This document shows, one piece after another, positions 13,401 through 27,007 of a DNA stretch of 64,000 bases. Under the pieces are notes generated by a model that ran no database searches, was not told where the DNA came from, and worked only from the letters and a program-made list of their open reading frames with translations. The position numbers and the translations under genes were made by a program. Source of the DNA: Chionis minor (taxonomy: Eukaryota > Chordata > Aves > Charadriiformes > Chionididae); contig VZSF01011179.1 in the NCBI GenBank assembly GCA_013398295.1, forward strand, positions 248,001-312,000, in the 5' to 3' direction. Position 1 is the first letter of the stretch; each line of letters opens with the position of its first letter.

Positions 13401-14135
13401 GCTACACCAAGAAAACCAATGGGTAAACTGGTGCTACTGAGCACTAAGTTTCACCTTTTGGATCATGTACAAAGAAACCTGTAGCAGGTCAACTCACCTC
13501 TTAGACTAATTTGGAGAGCACAGACCTCCCAAAAACTGCCTTGCCTACACATGTTGTTGGGGATCTGTTCTGAACTCTTTGTTCAAGCTGGGAAAGCATT
13601 CACTGAACCACACCTGTCCTCATCATGCCTATGACCCGAGAAGGCAAACTGCCAGAAGAGTAGCATTTGACATCGTAAATGACACATTGCCTCTTCAACT
13701 ATTTTCTTCTAGGAAAATGATTGGACAAACTGCAGTATTAGGACAACGAAAGGGTTTCTGCAGCCCTGCTGCGATCCTACTGGCAAAGAGCACAAAATAG
13801 TAAGAGGTATCACCAAGCACCAGCTACATTGCCTGGTTCAGCGAGTCATTCTCTTAGAAGTCACAAAGGTTTATATATTCTGAACAACCACATACAACAA
13901 AAGCACATTTACACAAACTAATTAAAAACTTAGTAATGGGGTAGCCAGGATGACAATGGCAAAAAGTACTGTAAGAGACATGTAGCACGGTGCTAAGTGT
14001 TACCAAACCCTTACTGTCACTATATAAGAGCACATTTTAAATAGATAATCTAAACATGTTTAACCTTCTTGCAATTCAATGTTTTGCTTCGTCTTTACCT
14101 ATACCATTCGAATGTTTATGTTTCTGAAGGAGCTT

Positions 14136-14167
14136 TAACTATCAGAAATACAATATGCTGATAGTTA
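14136..14167. repeat. 10-bp perfect inverted repeat
   Basis: TAACTATCAG (14136-14145) and its exact reverse complement CTGATAGTTA (14158-14167) are separated by 12 nt. It could form a small stem-loop. No known element or RNA family is implied. Confidence 0.85.
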
Positions 14168-14862
14168 CATATGCCTATACTTTACAGATGTGGTGGCAGC
14201 ATTCTGTCTGTATTGTAATATATGTACATATTAACAGAATACTCAAGAATCAGTATTGAAAGAGCCATCCTACTCACTTTAATGAAGTAAACTGCAGTAA
14301 AGCTTACATGAACTAACTCATTTACTCCTTACTGGCATGAAAATTGATTTCTTTTAAATACCTGCCCTAAGACAAAAATTACTGCCAAAATACAAGCAGA
14401 AACAACTTTAAAATATACTTCAAAAAATGCAATCGAATTAACCTCTCCAAAGTGCCTTCTAGCTATACAATGGAAAATTCTTATGTACAGGTTTTCCCCA
14501 AGGTGAAATATTACTCACATGCTTGCTTAATTATCAGGTATTGATTTAGAAGTCCATTTTTTATAGTAAAGACGTAAAATGAAGTATAGTACTTTTGACC
14601 ATTAGGAAGTTGCATTTTCACCAGGCTAGTAAGTCAAAAGATAAAACAATGGCGTGTTGATGTCTACTTTCACAAAAAGCACTTTTTTGGAATCTGCTTT
14701 AATATATTATTATCAAAAATATCCTCACACACCCAAAAGAACATTAAGAGTGTAACGTGATACTATTTTCTCATGTAACACTGGCTGTGACCTAAAAACA
14801 TGAATGTGTCACTTAATGGCTACAGATCTGGATCTTTCTGAGAAGTAGACCCACTCACTTAC

Positions 14863-14886
14863 CCAAATGTTTTCCTGATCTGATTC
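14863..14886 (-). other. Candidate 24-nt microexon
   Basis: On the minus strand an acceptor (CTCTTAAACATTGTTGTGCAG in overlap) is followed by 24 nt encoding ESDQENIW in the first frame, then the donor TGG|GTAAGTGAG. The donor is strong and the pyrimidine tract moderate. Its length is a multiple of three. No gene is recognised; decoy status is quite possible. Confidence 0.2.
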
Positions 14887-17800
14887 CTGCACAACAATGT
14901 TTAAGAGCATAAACTATTTTCTTGGATACATTTTTGAGGCATTGGGATTATCTTCCATCTCTTAGGAAAGTGGAGAAAAAAAAAAAAAAAAAAGAAGACA
15001 AGAAGAAAACACAAAGTAGGGATAGCACATTGAAACCTAGTAGCTCATGGCCTACCAAAAAAACAGAACAGGTTCTAGCAGAAACCTGCATTTCTTGGCC
15101 TCTTTTTGTTATAACAATCACAAAGAACAACATTTTAGTTGATTCCGGATACACTTCACAGCATAATTTTGAGTATTTCTTTTAACCAAACACATCTATC
15201 AAGTCGCAGCTTAAAACAATTACAGCCCCCTGTTCACTGGTAAACTTAAAGCTGGCAGAGTCAGATAAAAAATTCAGCTGCAGTAAATGTCTAGTGAACC
15301 CCAAGCCAAAATAAGCTCAGTTTTGCTTCAGTGTGTGCTTTTGTTGGTTTTATTGTTGCTACTACACCAAATAAAAACACACCTGAATAACATACAAACA
15401 CAAGCACTAAGTCAGATGTTAGCTCCCCGTTATCAAGGTTCTTCCAGGCAAGCCAGAACTCACCTCAAACTTTCAAGCTTATTTCTCTTGGCCAAACAAA
15501 ATCCTATTTCTATTTTTGTATATAAAGAAAGATAACAGAATCAGCATAATTTTAGACACTCATGAACTAACAGAAAGGGTCTATTTAACATCTGTTAATG
15601 CAGTTGACACCGTCTCCCAACAGCCTCATGTAAATATCTATAGTAGTTTTTAACCACACTAGGGTCTCCTGGATGTCTTCACCTGATGAACACTCAAGCC
15701 ATCATGCTAGCAGTAGCTATGAAGAGGAGTATGTTCACTCTCAGAAGAATATTCACCATTTAGCTACTATAAAAAGGGTGGGGGTATTTTTTTTCCTTTA
15801 AGCTGTATGTTCCAGAGCAGAATACAAAGTAAATCTGCTGGTGACTAAGAAAATTTAGTAATTAATCTGGACGTGTTTACCTAGTTCCAAAGAATAAAAA
15901 TATTGAAATTAAGAAGCAGGAAGTTCCTCCATATTCGGCCGTAGTTGCTGAAGACAAACTATCAGGTTTCATTGTTTTGAGCAAAATATTCAGTAACTGA
16001 CATCAATCAATTCTGTAAAGATTTAGTGATACATTTTTATTGTTTTTCCTTAATACTGTATTATATGATCACATTTCTATTACGACAACAAGTAGTTAAA
16101 GATTACACATTTGAAACTGTACTATCTTGAGAAGGCATGAAATGTTGAAATGCTACAAATACCTAAATTAATGGATCTCTTCTGTACTTTGATGTAATCC
16201 ATGTTATCCCTTGGAGCAAGGTATGGAAAAGAATCTGGGTAATATGTGTAATAGTAACAGGAAGTCTTTCTCTTCCTTCATCTGCAACAAAAATCTCTCT
16301 TTTTTCAGTACCATGAGGTTATTCAAAGCAACAAGAGTCAGAGTGAGGTGGCACACGGCAGTTGTGGCTCTTTCTGAATGCAGAAAACAAAGCTGCTCTA
16401 CTCAGGAGCTGAGAAGGGGAGACTCGAGTCTACACCTTGTTTTGTATCTGCCTTTTTCTTCAGGATTCAACCGCATCTGGGTTACATTTCAGTAACCCAG
16501 AGGTTGGAAAGATGTTAGAGTAAAGAATCATCATCTGTGGGTCCCACCTGGAAAGGCAGGCAAAATCTTCTGTCCCATCGAAATGGGAAGAACACGCAGC
16601 ACAAGTTGAGGGACAGCGGTTCGAGCCCTACCCTTTGTTTAGTTATGAAGCCTTTCTTTATATTTTGAGGGATAAATAAAAATAATTTACTTCCAGTAAG
16701 ATAGCTGGTTCAAGAGAAGAGATGCCTGTAGAAGCAAAAGCGGGCTTGTTTTCTTGCAGAAAAAGAAACGAGTTTGTTTTCCTTATACTGTATGGTTCTC
16801 TGTATGCAGGGTCTGTGGTGGGAGCCCCGTAAGAGCTGAGTGACTGGCAGAAGTGGCTGACAGGACCAGGCTTCACAGCTGCTTCCACTTACTCTCTTGG
16901 CTTGGCAGAGGTCTCTCTCTCACCAGACTGCTGCCTGGGAGCACACAGCTCTCCCTGGAGCCCAGCTGAAGCCAACGCTCCCTGGGAAGGGTCACACTGC
17001 CTGCAGCAGGAGTATGGGTTCCCACCTTTTGCGCCCAATTATAAATACTCCGTACTATTAGTGAACAGGACCAACAAAAGTTCATCTTCCATTGGCCGCC
17101 CACTTTTAAATACAGTAGTGACATCTAGACGACTCGCTGGGTCTTGCTAAAATAGAAACAAACAGAACAGTTTCCTGCAGCCACCGAGCCAAGTTCCAGT
17201 GCAGTAACTGAGTCATGACATGGCAAATCAGCCTTGAATACATCAACACTCAAGTGCTCTCTTTAGGACAGTAAGTAGGGGGACAAAAAAACCATCGCAT
17301 TTCGCATTGCTTAATTCACACTTTCTCATGCGCTTTCTTAGGCTACCTCTTGACTGTCTAGATGTCTTTGGGAGTTTCCAAGACTAAGTCTTTGCAAATC
17401 CCCTTTAAGACACTGCGATTACAAGCAGTGTATACAACAGGCAAATGGAAAAAAAAAAGAGTGTCAGGCTTGATTCAGGAACAAGCTAGATCAATGATTC
17501 TAACCATGCTTTTCCACACTGTTCGTGGTGCCATCCCCATGTAGCGACTTTTGTTTCAAACACTCCACGGAGCAGCTTTTTTACCTTTAGTGGCCTGAAT
17601 TCCAGGTTCACAAAAGATTAATACAATCATGCCCAGTCGACAGTGAGGAAGCAGTAAGCATGAAAATCTAAACATAAGCCTTTATGTGACACTACTTCAA
17701 CAGGAAAGCAGTACCAGCAGGATATAGGATTTTAAATTTGTTGTTTTTTCCATTTCAGTCATAAATAAGGGACTTCAGCCAAAGGAAAAGAATTAAAAAT

Positions 17801-20800
17801 AATGGGCAGAAATAAAAATGGGACCCGTTGAGGTCCAAACATGAAAGCTACTGGCACTAAACCTACTATTTATACAGTTTTTCTGAACGCCCATGGTCTC
17901 TGGTGAGAGAAACAGTGCACCTCATGACATCCAAAATCTGACCTGCAGCATGTTAAATTTAGGTATCATTAGAGTATAAGCAAGGCAGTTCTCATGAAAG
18001 CTGAGCACCCAAAAAGTACCCATTAGCCTCCCTGAAAGTCAGTGGGAAGCAGACTGGGGAGGGTGAAGAAACCAAGAAGAACAGAGCCATTAGCTGCCCA
18101 TTAGCACAATGTGCACCAACAGCATGGCGTGTATTCTATTCCACGAAAAACCCCCTCATTTAGGGGACTCCCAAGCTTCAGTCCAGTTCTCTCACTGCAT
18201 TCTATCAGCTCTCTTTCCCACTCTGCCAACAGACAACTCTTTGTAGAGCCATGATGAAAACGGAACTGCTGAAATGATCTAGATGAAAAATACTTCCTTG
18301 AAAGAACATCAGATTCACCTCAACTTCAAGGGCTTACATAAAAATCAAGGAAGAAGTAGGAGTTAAATATAAGGGCCATGGGGGAAAGGCGGTGGTCTTT
18401 CACTAAATGCTTCGATGTTTCCTGTGTATCAACAGGCAGAGCCTGCCGACATACTGAAATGATAAAATGTGCCTGAATGAATACATGTGCTGTCTTGCAA
18501 GGACATAAATCCAATTCAATTTCAGGCTCGTGACAAAGATTAAACCAAACAAGGGGGAAAAAAATTATTAAAAAAAAAAAAAAAACTATGTTTTCAGCAG
18601 GATCAGCTCCTGACAGCTTACTGTACAACAGATTTAATAGCAGTGCTGGTACAAAATGGAGAAAAATGATGAGGGAGCAGTATTCTTCCATCACCAGCCA
18701 CCTGAACTTAACAAGATTAACTTAAAGCAACTATGAAACCATAGCTAGTTAAGCACTTTGAAACTCATGGTGTCAGAAACTCAGTTTCCAGGTGTTTCAT
18801 CCAAGAGAGTTGTACTATGGCTGGAGAGGGAAAGAAAAGCCCAAAACAAAAACCCACCAAATACCGTCACAAACTAGTAAGGGAATGAGGTAGCAAGTTA
18901 TCTTCATCTGGGAAAGATAAGATTTGTTACAAAGCCTCACATTTCTGTATAAAGACAGTATCAGCTGCAAAGTCAATTCCATTTCCCTTCACTGCAGCAT
19001 TTGATTTAGTAATCCATGCGGCTTTCAAAATTATTTTCATCCTCCAAAATAAAAGGAAGTCATGCAGCTTCTCCATTGGCTGGAAAAATTAGAACTTGAT
19101 TAAGTAACAAATAAATTCCTTTTTACAAGTAAAACTGGCTTGCTTGTGTTACAATGCAGACATAGTAATTTATAGATGAGTTAAGGTGAATCTCTTTACA
19201 ACATGCTTTCCAAATTACACCGCTTTTTTGTTAATGCACTCGAAGCATTAGGAGACAGTATACTTGAACATCTGGAAAATGGATTCTGTGATTGTGAAAT
19301 CCAGTTTGTAAGCAGAAAAAATCCCTCTTCTGGGAGAGAAAAGAAAATGGACAGCCAAAGCACTTTCAAAGGAGGAAGAGGACAGGACTTTTGCCTGCCT
19401 TCAAACTCAGCATGGGTGAATAAAAACAGTTAAATAATCCATCCTTCCAGTGTACTTCACAAGAAAAAACAGTAAAACCCCAGAAACAGGACTGTCACTC
19501 GGTGAAAGCCAAATCACTTGTGTATTCCTGACAACAAGGGTTCTTCTAGATGGAGAGAGGTGCATGGAAAGATCCAGAATTAAAGTCCAAAAGATTGAGA
19601 ATTAAGTCCCCAAAATGAACACTCCTACCCTTAGTATTGACACTCAAGAGGATAAACAAAACGTGAGCAATCATTTCTACAAGTCAAGAGCTGCTTTTTT
19701 TAGTTTCATAGGAGTGGTTGAATCTCCCGGGCGCTCCAGCTCTGGCTGGCAGGGAGCAGCTCCATCAACAAAATGCATGGCTCATCTTTTATCACAGTTA
19801 GAATTGCCTGCACATGCAAACTCTCCAAAATGCAGTTCAAATGATCCCTTAATGTGCAAATTGGCTAGTCCATCAAAGCCATCTGAAAAACATCTCATAT
19901 TTGGCAATAAGGTCCGGCCATCTACATTGGTCATATACTTGGATGTCTGTATTAAATAAAACAGTAACATATACCGCTGTAATACAAAGCCTGAGAAGCT
20001 GTGTATTAAATAGCTTAAGTGTTGCTAAAAGAAATAATACTAAAAACTGTAGACATAAGATTAAAAAAAAAAACCACCCCAAACCAACAGAAGCTGCAGC
20101 TTCAGAACCTCTGGAAATGTCACCAGTCTTCAAGTCTATGAAAATACAGTAAAAAAAAGGAACAAATTTGACCTGTAGATTTACCAAGGAAGAGATGGAA
20201 AGCCAAGGATCAGGTAACTTTCCAATACACCGAAAAGTATCTGCAGAAATTGGCTTCTCGCATAAGCCAACACGAACGCTTGGTTTGCAGGCACAAAGCT
20301 GTCCAAGTAAAGTAGCAGTAGCATCACAGGAAGAGGGAAAAAAAGGCATTAGCTGTTGGTATGAGAAAAATCACAGGAACTACCCAAGACAGACTGGCTT
20401 GTGGTTTCCGTTGGGTTAGCAGAAATCATAAGAGTACTTTGCCGATTGCCTTCAAGTAAGTACTTGCCAGCAAATTATCACAATGGTTTCCTCTTAAGAA
20501 TAAAGTGTATGCTCAGGTTATGATCCTACATCACTAAAACACAGAAATTCTGTTACTGATTTTGATGGTTGTTAGAAAAAATACAAACCAAGTCCTTCGT
20601 ATCTGATCTCTTTTGGAGCAAAACCTTAACAGAAATTAAAAGGTAGAGAGGGCTTTGCAGCATCAAGCTAAAGGAAGTGCAGTGTGGTAACTTTTGGCAA
20701 ATGCTATCCTTATAAACAGTGACCATGGTAACGAGCAGGATTTTTTTTCCTCGAGACCCTGGGGGAAAAAGAAAATACATGGACATTTCTCTGTGTGTAC

Positions 20801-21276
20801 ATATATTAGTCTTCCTACGTCATTACAATGTTTGTGTGTCAAGACCTTGCTTTAGAACAGCTGCTCATTTACCTAGGCTAATGTATATTCACATTGATTT
20901 CTTGCTAAAAAAGGAAATGAGACACACACAACTTTTCCTTCTTTTCTCCTCTGGTTGCTCAAAATGGCACACCTCAAAAAGGAGACCTGAAGAAGTTGTC
21001 AGATGACAAATCAGGGGCAGGAAAATGAAGAAGATGCTACGTAATAAACACGTAACAAAATGGCAACTGCCTTTTGGTGTGTTATTTCTGGACAATTTTT
21101 TTTTCCCAAGTATATCTGCTTAGAAACCACAATTAAATTACTTTCCCCTGCAGATAGCATGGGGGAAGGATAAAAAAAAATAATCAACTACTAAAAAATG
21201 TTCATTGCTAAAAACAGCTTCTTTGGGAAAGGGAGAGTCAATTTTTTTTAAAAATTACAAGGCTACAAGTACTTAC

Positions 21277-21328
21277 CAAGTTGTAAATCACTTTTTAAGT
21301 ATACTGTGGCACAAGAAAATATTCTGTG
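21277..21328 (-). other. Candidate 52-nt exon
   Basis: On the minus strand the acceptor GACACTACTTTTCAG precedes 52 nt, and the donor is CTTG|GTAAGTAC. Only one of three frames is open (peptide starting HRIFSCATVYLK). A second acceptor-like CAG lies inside the exon. No family is recognised. Confidence 0.15.
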
Positions 21329-21666
21329 CTGAAAAGTAGTGTCTAGATCACGTACCAAAGTGGCACCACACCACTCAAACCAACACTTGTCATGTAAAAT
21401 TGATGCCTTTGAAATCCCACCACTACTTCAATCTCCTTTCAGCAGATGCAGCAGAACGGCCCGGCCTCCAGCTGTCTCTAACTCACTGGTTAAAAACAAT
21501 TCCTGTTTACCTTCCCTAAAGATGGGGACCACATGATTGAAGAAGATTTTCATCTTTTAGTCTTGGAGCACAGACTTCTGCATCACCGTGCTTTGTACGT
21601 AAGTGCTTAAGGTACACATAGTGTTCCCACCCTATTTGGGAACCACTAGTTTGCCTGTACAAAAGC

Positions 21667-21724
21667 ATCACAGAATAATTTTGATTGGAAGGGGCCTCCA
21701 GTCCAACCGTCTGCTCAAAGAAGA
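21667..21724 (-). mobile_element. CR1 3'-tail fragment
   Basis: A short, diverged CR1 3' end in minus orientation. It reads CATCACAGAATAATTTTGAT, then TGGAAGGGGCCTCCAGTCCA, then ACCGTCTGCTCAAAG, which is the reversed CR1 3' UTR ending in the family octamer. Only about 58 bp are recognisable, consistent with the strong 5' truncation usual for CR1. Confidence 0.85.
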
Positions 21725-24036
21725 ATCAGATGACAATGTGAAATACAGGAGAAAGCATTCATATGAAACAACTTTATTATGAAGCACTCACAAAAAGAGG
21801 TCTTGGAGTGATTTAATCTCTCACTTGGAGAAATGCCAACAGACTACTAGAAACCTGTTTCTGCTGGATATGGAACAGCCAATGCACAGGAAGGGCCAGA
21901 ACACCACAGACCCATTTCTTTGGTCAACAGGGAGACCCACTAGGATGCAACCCACCAGCAAACCCAGTTCTCAGCTACCAAAATCCCATCGCCTGCACTG
22001 GAATCCCATGAGCATATTTGTGTCTGGATTGTATGAGATGAAAATTAATATCACGAATTCCTCATGTAAATTCACTTTGATGAAGACTCCACCATACACT
22101 CATTGCTCTTGTGTAACACCTACCACACCCTTCAGTAGAATGTCCCAAGAACAACCACTGGAAAAATAAAATTAAACAGCCCCCTCAAATTCACTATCAT
22201 CTATTGATGAGTCACTCCTAAGAGTTACCATATTTTTACTGAAATTAGGATATCTCACAATTCTGAATCAAATTTATATTTTCATTATTTTGTATCCCAC
22301 TGCCATCCTGCAACAAGGCACTGCTTTCAGCTGCAAGAAATTCTGTGTTCTTGAGCACTGTCACAGTGTTTAACAAAAAAGTGGTGGGGGGGAAGCTTTG
22401 TGACCTAGAAAGGAGATGTACTGTATGAACGATGCACAGAGCCCAGAGAGTAAGACGTCATTATTCTATTTATATCTATAAGCCGAGGGAAAATGAGTCC
22501 AGTATAAAGATGACATACTTCACGTACTGCAAGAATTTTTATTTGTATGAACAAATTTTAAAAAAAATCATGAAGACAAGCATCTTTGCGGTACAAAGTA
22601 TAAATTATCAAATTGTTGATCAAATCTCATAGTCTCAGCCAATTTTTTCTCTTGGGCATTTAGTTTGCCAGATCTCCCTTTGTCCAACATGAAACAACGA
22701 TACTTCAAATCTGTGGTTTACAAGTATGCTATCAAGCCCACTTAAAAATTGCGTTCAACTGTTTCCAGTCATCTCACCACATACTTCAAAATACAGCGCT
22801 TTTTTTTTCAGCTTTTCTTCAACTTACCTTCTTTCCTCTCCTGTGGCTGCATACTGAAATGGGCATAAGAGCCAGAGATACTAGTACAGCTGAGAGGTGT
22901 CAGACCAAAACACCACCTGGACAGTTTATGGAATGGCTTTTAAAGTTTACAGAAAACAATGCAGATTTCATTCACAACTCTGATTTTATTTCAATTCAGA
23001 TAAGATGAAGTGCAAGGGAGAAGGAGAGGAGAACCCATCACTCCCAGGAAATCATGACGTAGGACAGCTTTAGTGTCCATAAATCCTACTTTAATCTGCT
23101 AGGTACTTTTCCTGTTATATTCACCTTCTGTTGTCTACTCATCAAACACCACCACCACCGAGTCAAGGAAAAGCTCCCAGAATTTATTACTTGACATCAC
23201 TGGAGTCCAATTGTAACAAGTAATGTCATGACAACAAGAATCTCTCTCTTATTCCTGCTCTTCATTTAAGCCTTAATTCACACAATTGCTTCTCCCATTT
23301 TCATAATGTCCTGCAAAATCACTGCCAAGCACAAAAGAGCTCAGGGACCCACTCAAACAAACCTACATACAAAGAGCTACGGGAGCTATTTCAGCCCTGC
23401 CTTCCAAAAAAAATAAAAACACATGCAAAATCAATTACCAGTTCTGTCTTTTTGAGCCTCTGGATCTAACAGATGTAGCTTACAGACTCCCTCCTATCAC
23501 ATGTTTATACGACAGCCCTAAGAGTACGTATTTTAGTCATGGAAAAAACAAAACCGTTGATTGCCCTTTCAGTTGTCATCAAAACAACTAGAACCTTGTC
23601 TGCTTTCATTCTACATTGCCTTCTTTGTGTTCTCCACGGACTTGCAGCACCTTTTCTAGAGAATTTCTGATTTGCAATAAAACAAGAAGCTGCAGTGTTT
23701 TCGCAAGCAAGTTTTCTGACATGGACACCTGCAACACATTCCCCCTGTATTATTCTTCTAAGCAAGAGGAGCATGTGCTCTTGGCAGGCTAAAGCTGACG
23801 CTAATTAGCAAGTAGGTCTAAGCTCTGGAGAGAAGAGATCCACCAGTGGCCACTGAAACATATCTAACCAGTCACAAAGTAGTAACTTAAAGGTACTAAC
23901 AGAAGGCACGCAACTTTCAAGTGTTCCACTGTAATGAAAATGCCAGTAAATAGTCCCATTTACTTTTTTGTCGCAGCAATCAAAAGACTGTCTTAATGCT
24001 TACGTTCTGTAGCTTCAAATACAAGCAGTTAATAAC
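21725..24036. other. Unique noncoding interval
   Basis: No gene recognised. It lies between two minus-strand CR1 tails and carries a run of seven G near 22385 and one strong candidate minus-strand exon at 22828-22853. Nothing else stands out. Confidence 0.65.
22828..22853 (-). other. Candidate 26-nt exon with strong splice sites
   Basis: On the minus strand, a good acceptor (GGCTCTTATGCCCATTTCAG) is followed by TATGCAGCCACAGGAGAGGA and AAGAAG and then a near-ideal donor, AAG|GTAAGTTG. All three frames are open over 26 nt, so coding frame cannot be inferred; one frame reads YAATGEER. The two sites are among the best matches to consensus in this window. It could equally be part of a noncoding transcript or a decoy. 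Confidence 0.28.
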
Positions 24037-24100
24037 TCATAGGATCATAGAATAATTCAGGTTGGAAGGGACCTCAGCAGGACATCTTGTCCAACCTTCT
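24037..24100 (-). mobile_element. CR1 3'-tail fragment
   Basis: Minus-orientation CR1 3' end. It begins with the reversed octamers (TCATAGGATCATAGAATAA), followed by TTCAGGTTGGAAGGGACCTC and, after a short diverged piece, TTGTCCAACCTTCTAA. Strongly 5' truncated and inactive. The similarity is to the standard avian CR1 3' UTR. Confidence 0.92.
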
Positions 24101-25440
24101 AACATGTAGTTATTATGAACACCAGCCTGGTTCTACTGCAGCTGACTCTAATCCTAAATCCATTCACACACAATCAACATCAACTCCCTACAATCAAATG
24201 AAGGAACACAAGCCTGACCAAAGGAGTTAAACACCCAATTTCATACGCTTCGAACAGCAACAAAATCTGTTCTTCATCTATTTTTCTCACCTTTGGTTTG
24301 CCCACATTTTTCAGTGGAAACTATTGTTTGCCTCGCACGCCGGCAGAATCCCAGCTAGAGGCTGCCAGCTCTGCACCCAGCCATGTGTTGTGTTCAGCAT
24401 GTTTAAAAATGTTTGGTACAGTCAGGCCTAAGAGTGCCAACTCGTGGCTATGGAAAAATATCAAACGGTTACTGAGAAGAAAACTTAGATAAATTACCAG
24501 TTGTTCACTAAGTGATTCAGTCTTCTCTCCTCTTTTTCATTGAGTGCCTCTGTCTTCTCTTAGAAAATTGCAGCATTGGAGTTAGGACACTTTGTACTTT
24601 CCCCTCAGATAACTAATTACTGTCACTAAGCCATGAAGAACTACCCCAAACTAAGTAATTTTTCTTTTTTTCTTTTAAGTCATCAAATTCTTTCGTTGGC
24701 TAAAGTACTTCATCGAAAAGAGGTAACTTAGTTATAATTATTTCTTATATCTGGTTTATATACATACAAAAATAAACCAGACAGCATGCTATTCATGACA
24801 GGTTACTTTATTCACGCAATGAAGTTTTTTCAATTCCTCATGTTTTAAAGCCAAATAACTTCCTTTACCGAGAAGAAACTTAGGACTATGCGTAAACAGC
24901 AGCGTGAAAATAGGTCAGATTTTGACAAGTCTATGAGTTACCTCACAGAAAGTCTATGAGGAAATTGGAGATTTTCTGGGAAATTTACCCACATCATGTT
25001 TCCATTACTGAACAAATAATAAAATTATGAAAACAGGAAGGAGGTTTTTCACTGTAGACTACTGTATTTGTTTCTTTGTCTCCCATTAAATTTCCAGTCC
25101 TCTGGATACTTCTGAGTCCATTTATTCCTAGAATAACAAACCCCATACTTAATTTTTTATTTATTCATATGCACAGCGATACAAATCATATGCTATTATA
25201 TCAAACCAACAGACAAATCCATGATGGAAATCTAAGTTATTTCTTTTCAATGAGCCAACTAGTACACATTATGGCAAAGTAATTTATTTTTAAAGAAAGA
25301 GTAAGGTGTAAAATCTATGTATTCAACCTCTTGTGTTTTTAAACTGAGAAAGGAAATATAGATAGGTATGAGGTCACAAATGACAGAAATGCTATTAAGA
25401 AAGCATCTGGGAACAAGTAATTTCAGTACAGACTGAGCCC

Positions 25441-25468
25441 CCAGGAAGATCTCCTGGCCTACCAGGAG
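25441..25468. repeat. Overlapping inverted repeats (CCAGGA / TCCTGG / CCAGGAG)
   Basis: CCAGGA (25441-25446) can pair with TCCTGG (25452-25457). CTCCTGG (25451-25457) can pair with CCAGGAG (25462-25468) across a 4-nt loop. The middle arm is shared, so the two hairpins exclude each other. Confidence 0.8.
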
Positions 25469-26744
25469 GACATGTTAGAAACCATCTGGCACAAGTTCAC
25501 CATTTGTGGAACTCCACTGAAGCATGGCCAGGAATGAGTACCCCATCTGCAAACACCAAACTGTTTCACCACTTCTAGGACTGAGTCCTTCAAGTTAGGA
25601 CATGGGGACAAAGCAAGAAGTCCACTTAGGACATGCAAAACACATCACAGACAAATGTCAGGAAGGCAAACAGCTAAGAGCCAAGGAGGGGCTTGCAATT
25701 TCCCAGCACCTTCATGGGCTCTACCCAAAAGCGGCCACATTCCACAAAGCTGTGCAAGCAGGTGCTCAAACATCAGCCAGGAAACAAGCCTCACTGAAAC
25801 CAGTGCAGGTCTTCACTTTTTACTTTTGGGCTCCACACTCACAGTTAAGAGTTCTGCTGATTCAAGGCCAAAGTATTCAGTGTTTTACTCAATCGCGCCC
25901 ATAAAAAGGATAACAATGTCCTACTTAAAACATTCTTTTGCAGTGTTTCCATCCTTCTGACTGCTCACCTGTCTGTGTTGAAGATAACCTTTTTTACAAT
26001 GTTTGCAAGTTAATGAATGATTCTCACTAGTGCACAAGGTGTACACCAAGTACCTGGCAGAGATAAAGATTTGGTGTGCCCCATAAAAGCTTACCATCAA
26101 AGCAGTCAAAAAAAAAAGAAAGGACATATGGGAGATAAAATTATCAAAGTTTTGAGTCCTGCCTTTAAGACTTCAGCACAAATATAAGGAGAAGTGAAAG
26201 AAGCCGTTTTAATTCTTCTATATGGGCAATATTAATAAAATCCAGAATAAAAGCAAGCAAGACCAGAACCACAGTATTCCAAGCAAACCTCATTAAAACA
26301 GATTTGGAAGGGAACTCTGCCAGCTGAACACGCCATGATCTCCAGAAGCACAGCATACACGCACTTTTGTATGACCTTCACAGAGACCGCCATAAGCTCT
26401 ACTCCTTCAAAAACACAACCAGTGCCTAAGACAGATGCTGGTGTTCACGCTTCTTTTGTGGTTCTTTTATAATGGAAGACCTTTAATTTACTTCAGATTT
26501 TTAGGCTTCCCTCACAGTTATGAACGTTGTTCAGTTTGCATGAAGCACGATACCATTTGTTTTAAAACCCTCAACATTCCGATCTGCTACCATTTGGAAC
26601 GAGGCACCTTCCATTCTGTACAGATGCAGACAGGTCTCCATTCTTCAAGCAACCACCACTCCAATCAAACTCAGGTCTGCAACTGGTCCCAAAATGGAAT
26701 CTGAGATCAAGCTGAAAAATTTTTTTCTTTTTTTCAACTTTCAG

Positions 26745-26760
26745 TGCTTGCAAGTCTACA
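26745..26760 (+). other. Candidate 16-nt microexon
   Basis: A long pyrimidine tract (TTTTTTTCTTTTTTTCAACT then TTCAG) precedes 16 nt, TGCTTGCAAGTCTACA. A donor ACA|GTAAGTG follows. The acceptor is very strong and the donor good except for A at -1. Its length is not a multiple of three. It may be a decoy, or an acceptor/donor pair of a noncoding transcript on the plus strand. Confidence 0.15.
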
Positions 26761-26943
26761 GTAAGTGTTACAATACCTGAGGTTCTCTCTCAAAAATCGT
26801 CATCAGTGGCAATCTCAGAACTGAATCAAAATCTTTCCTCTCACTTGGAGAAAAAAAAAAACCAAACCAAGCCAAAATCACTAGCCCCTAGGCCTGTGAG
26901 GGACATGTGTGAAGAGGGCTTGAAATACACAGAACACAAAGGT

Positions 26944-27007
26944 TTTATTTTTTTTAATAGGCATATTAAATTATATTTTATAATTATACATTATAAATTA
27001 AATTACC
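26944..27007. repeat. Very AT-rich segment
   Basis: About 64 bp that is almost only A and T (for example AAATTATATTTTATAATTAT). Such runs unwind easily and are found in matrix-attachment regions, but no function is shown here. Confidence 0.75.

Larger units (their letters stand above)
10461..21666. other. Unique noncoding interval
   Basis: No recognisable gene. It contains homopolymers at 11234-11251 (T18), 14976-14993 (A18) and 18570-18585 (A16), a 10-bp inverted repeat near 14.15 kb, and two candidate minus-strand exons listed separately. The segment at 16880-17240 is somewhat GC-richer and carries an inverted CCAAT motif (ATTGG, 17090s) and a TGAGTCATGAC motif (AP-1-like) near 17209. The longest open frame (19873-20349, minus, 158 codons) has no family motif and looks like chance. 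Confidence 0.65.

Noticed and set aside
16611..16640. GGTTCGAGCCC, a match to a tRNA B-box
   Set aside because: The flanking bases do not form a T-stem, and no A-box or acceptor stem is present at the right distance.
19873..20349. 158-codon minus-strand open frame
   Set aside because: No motif, overlapped by other frames on both strands and spanning a poly(T) run; looks like a chance frame.
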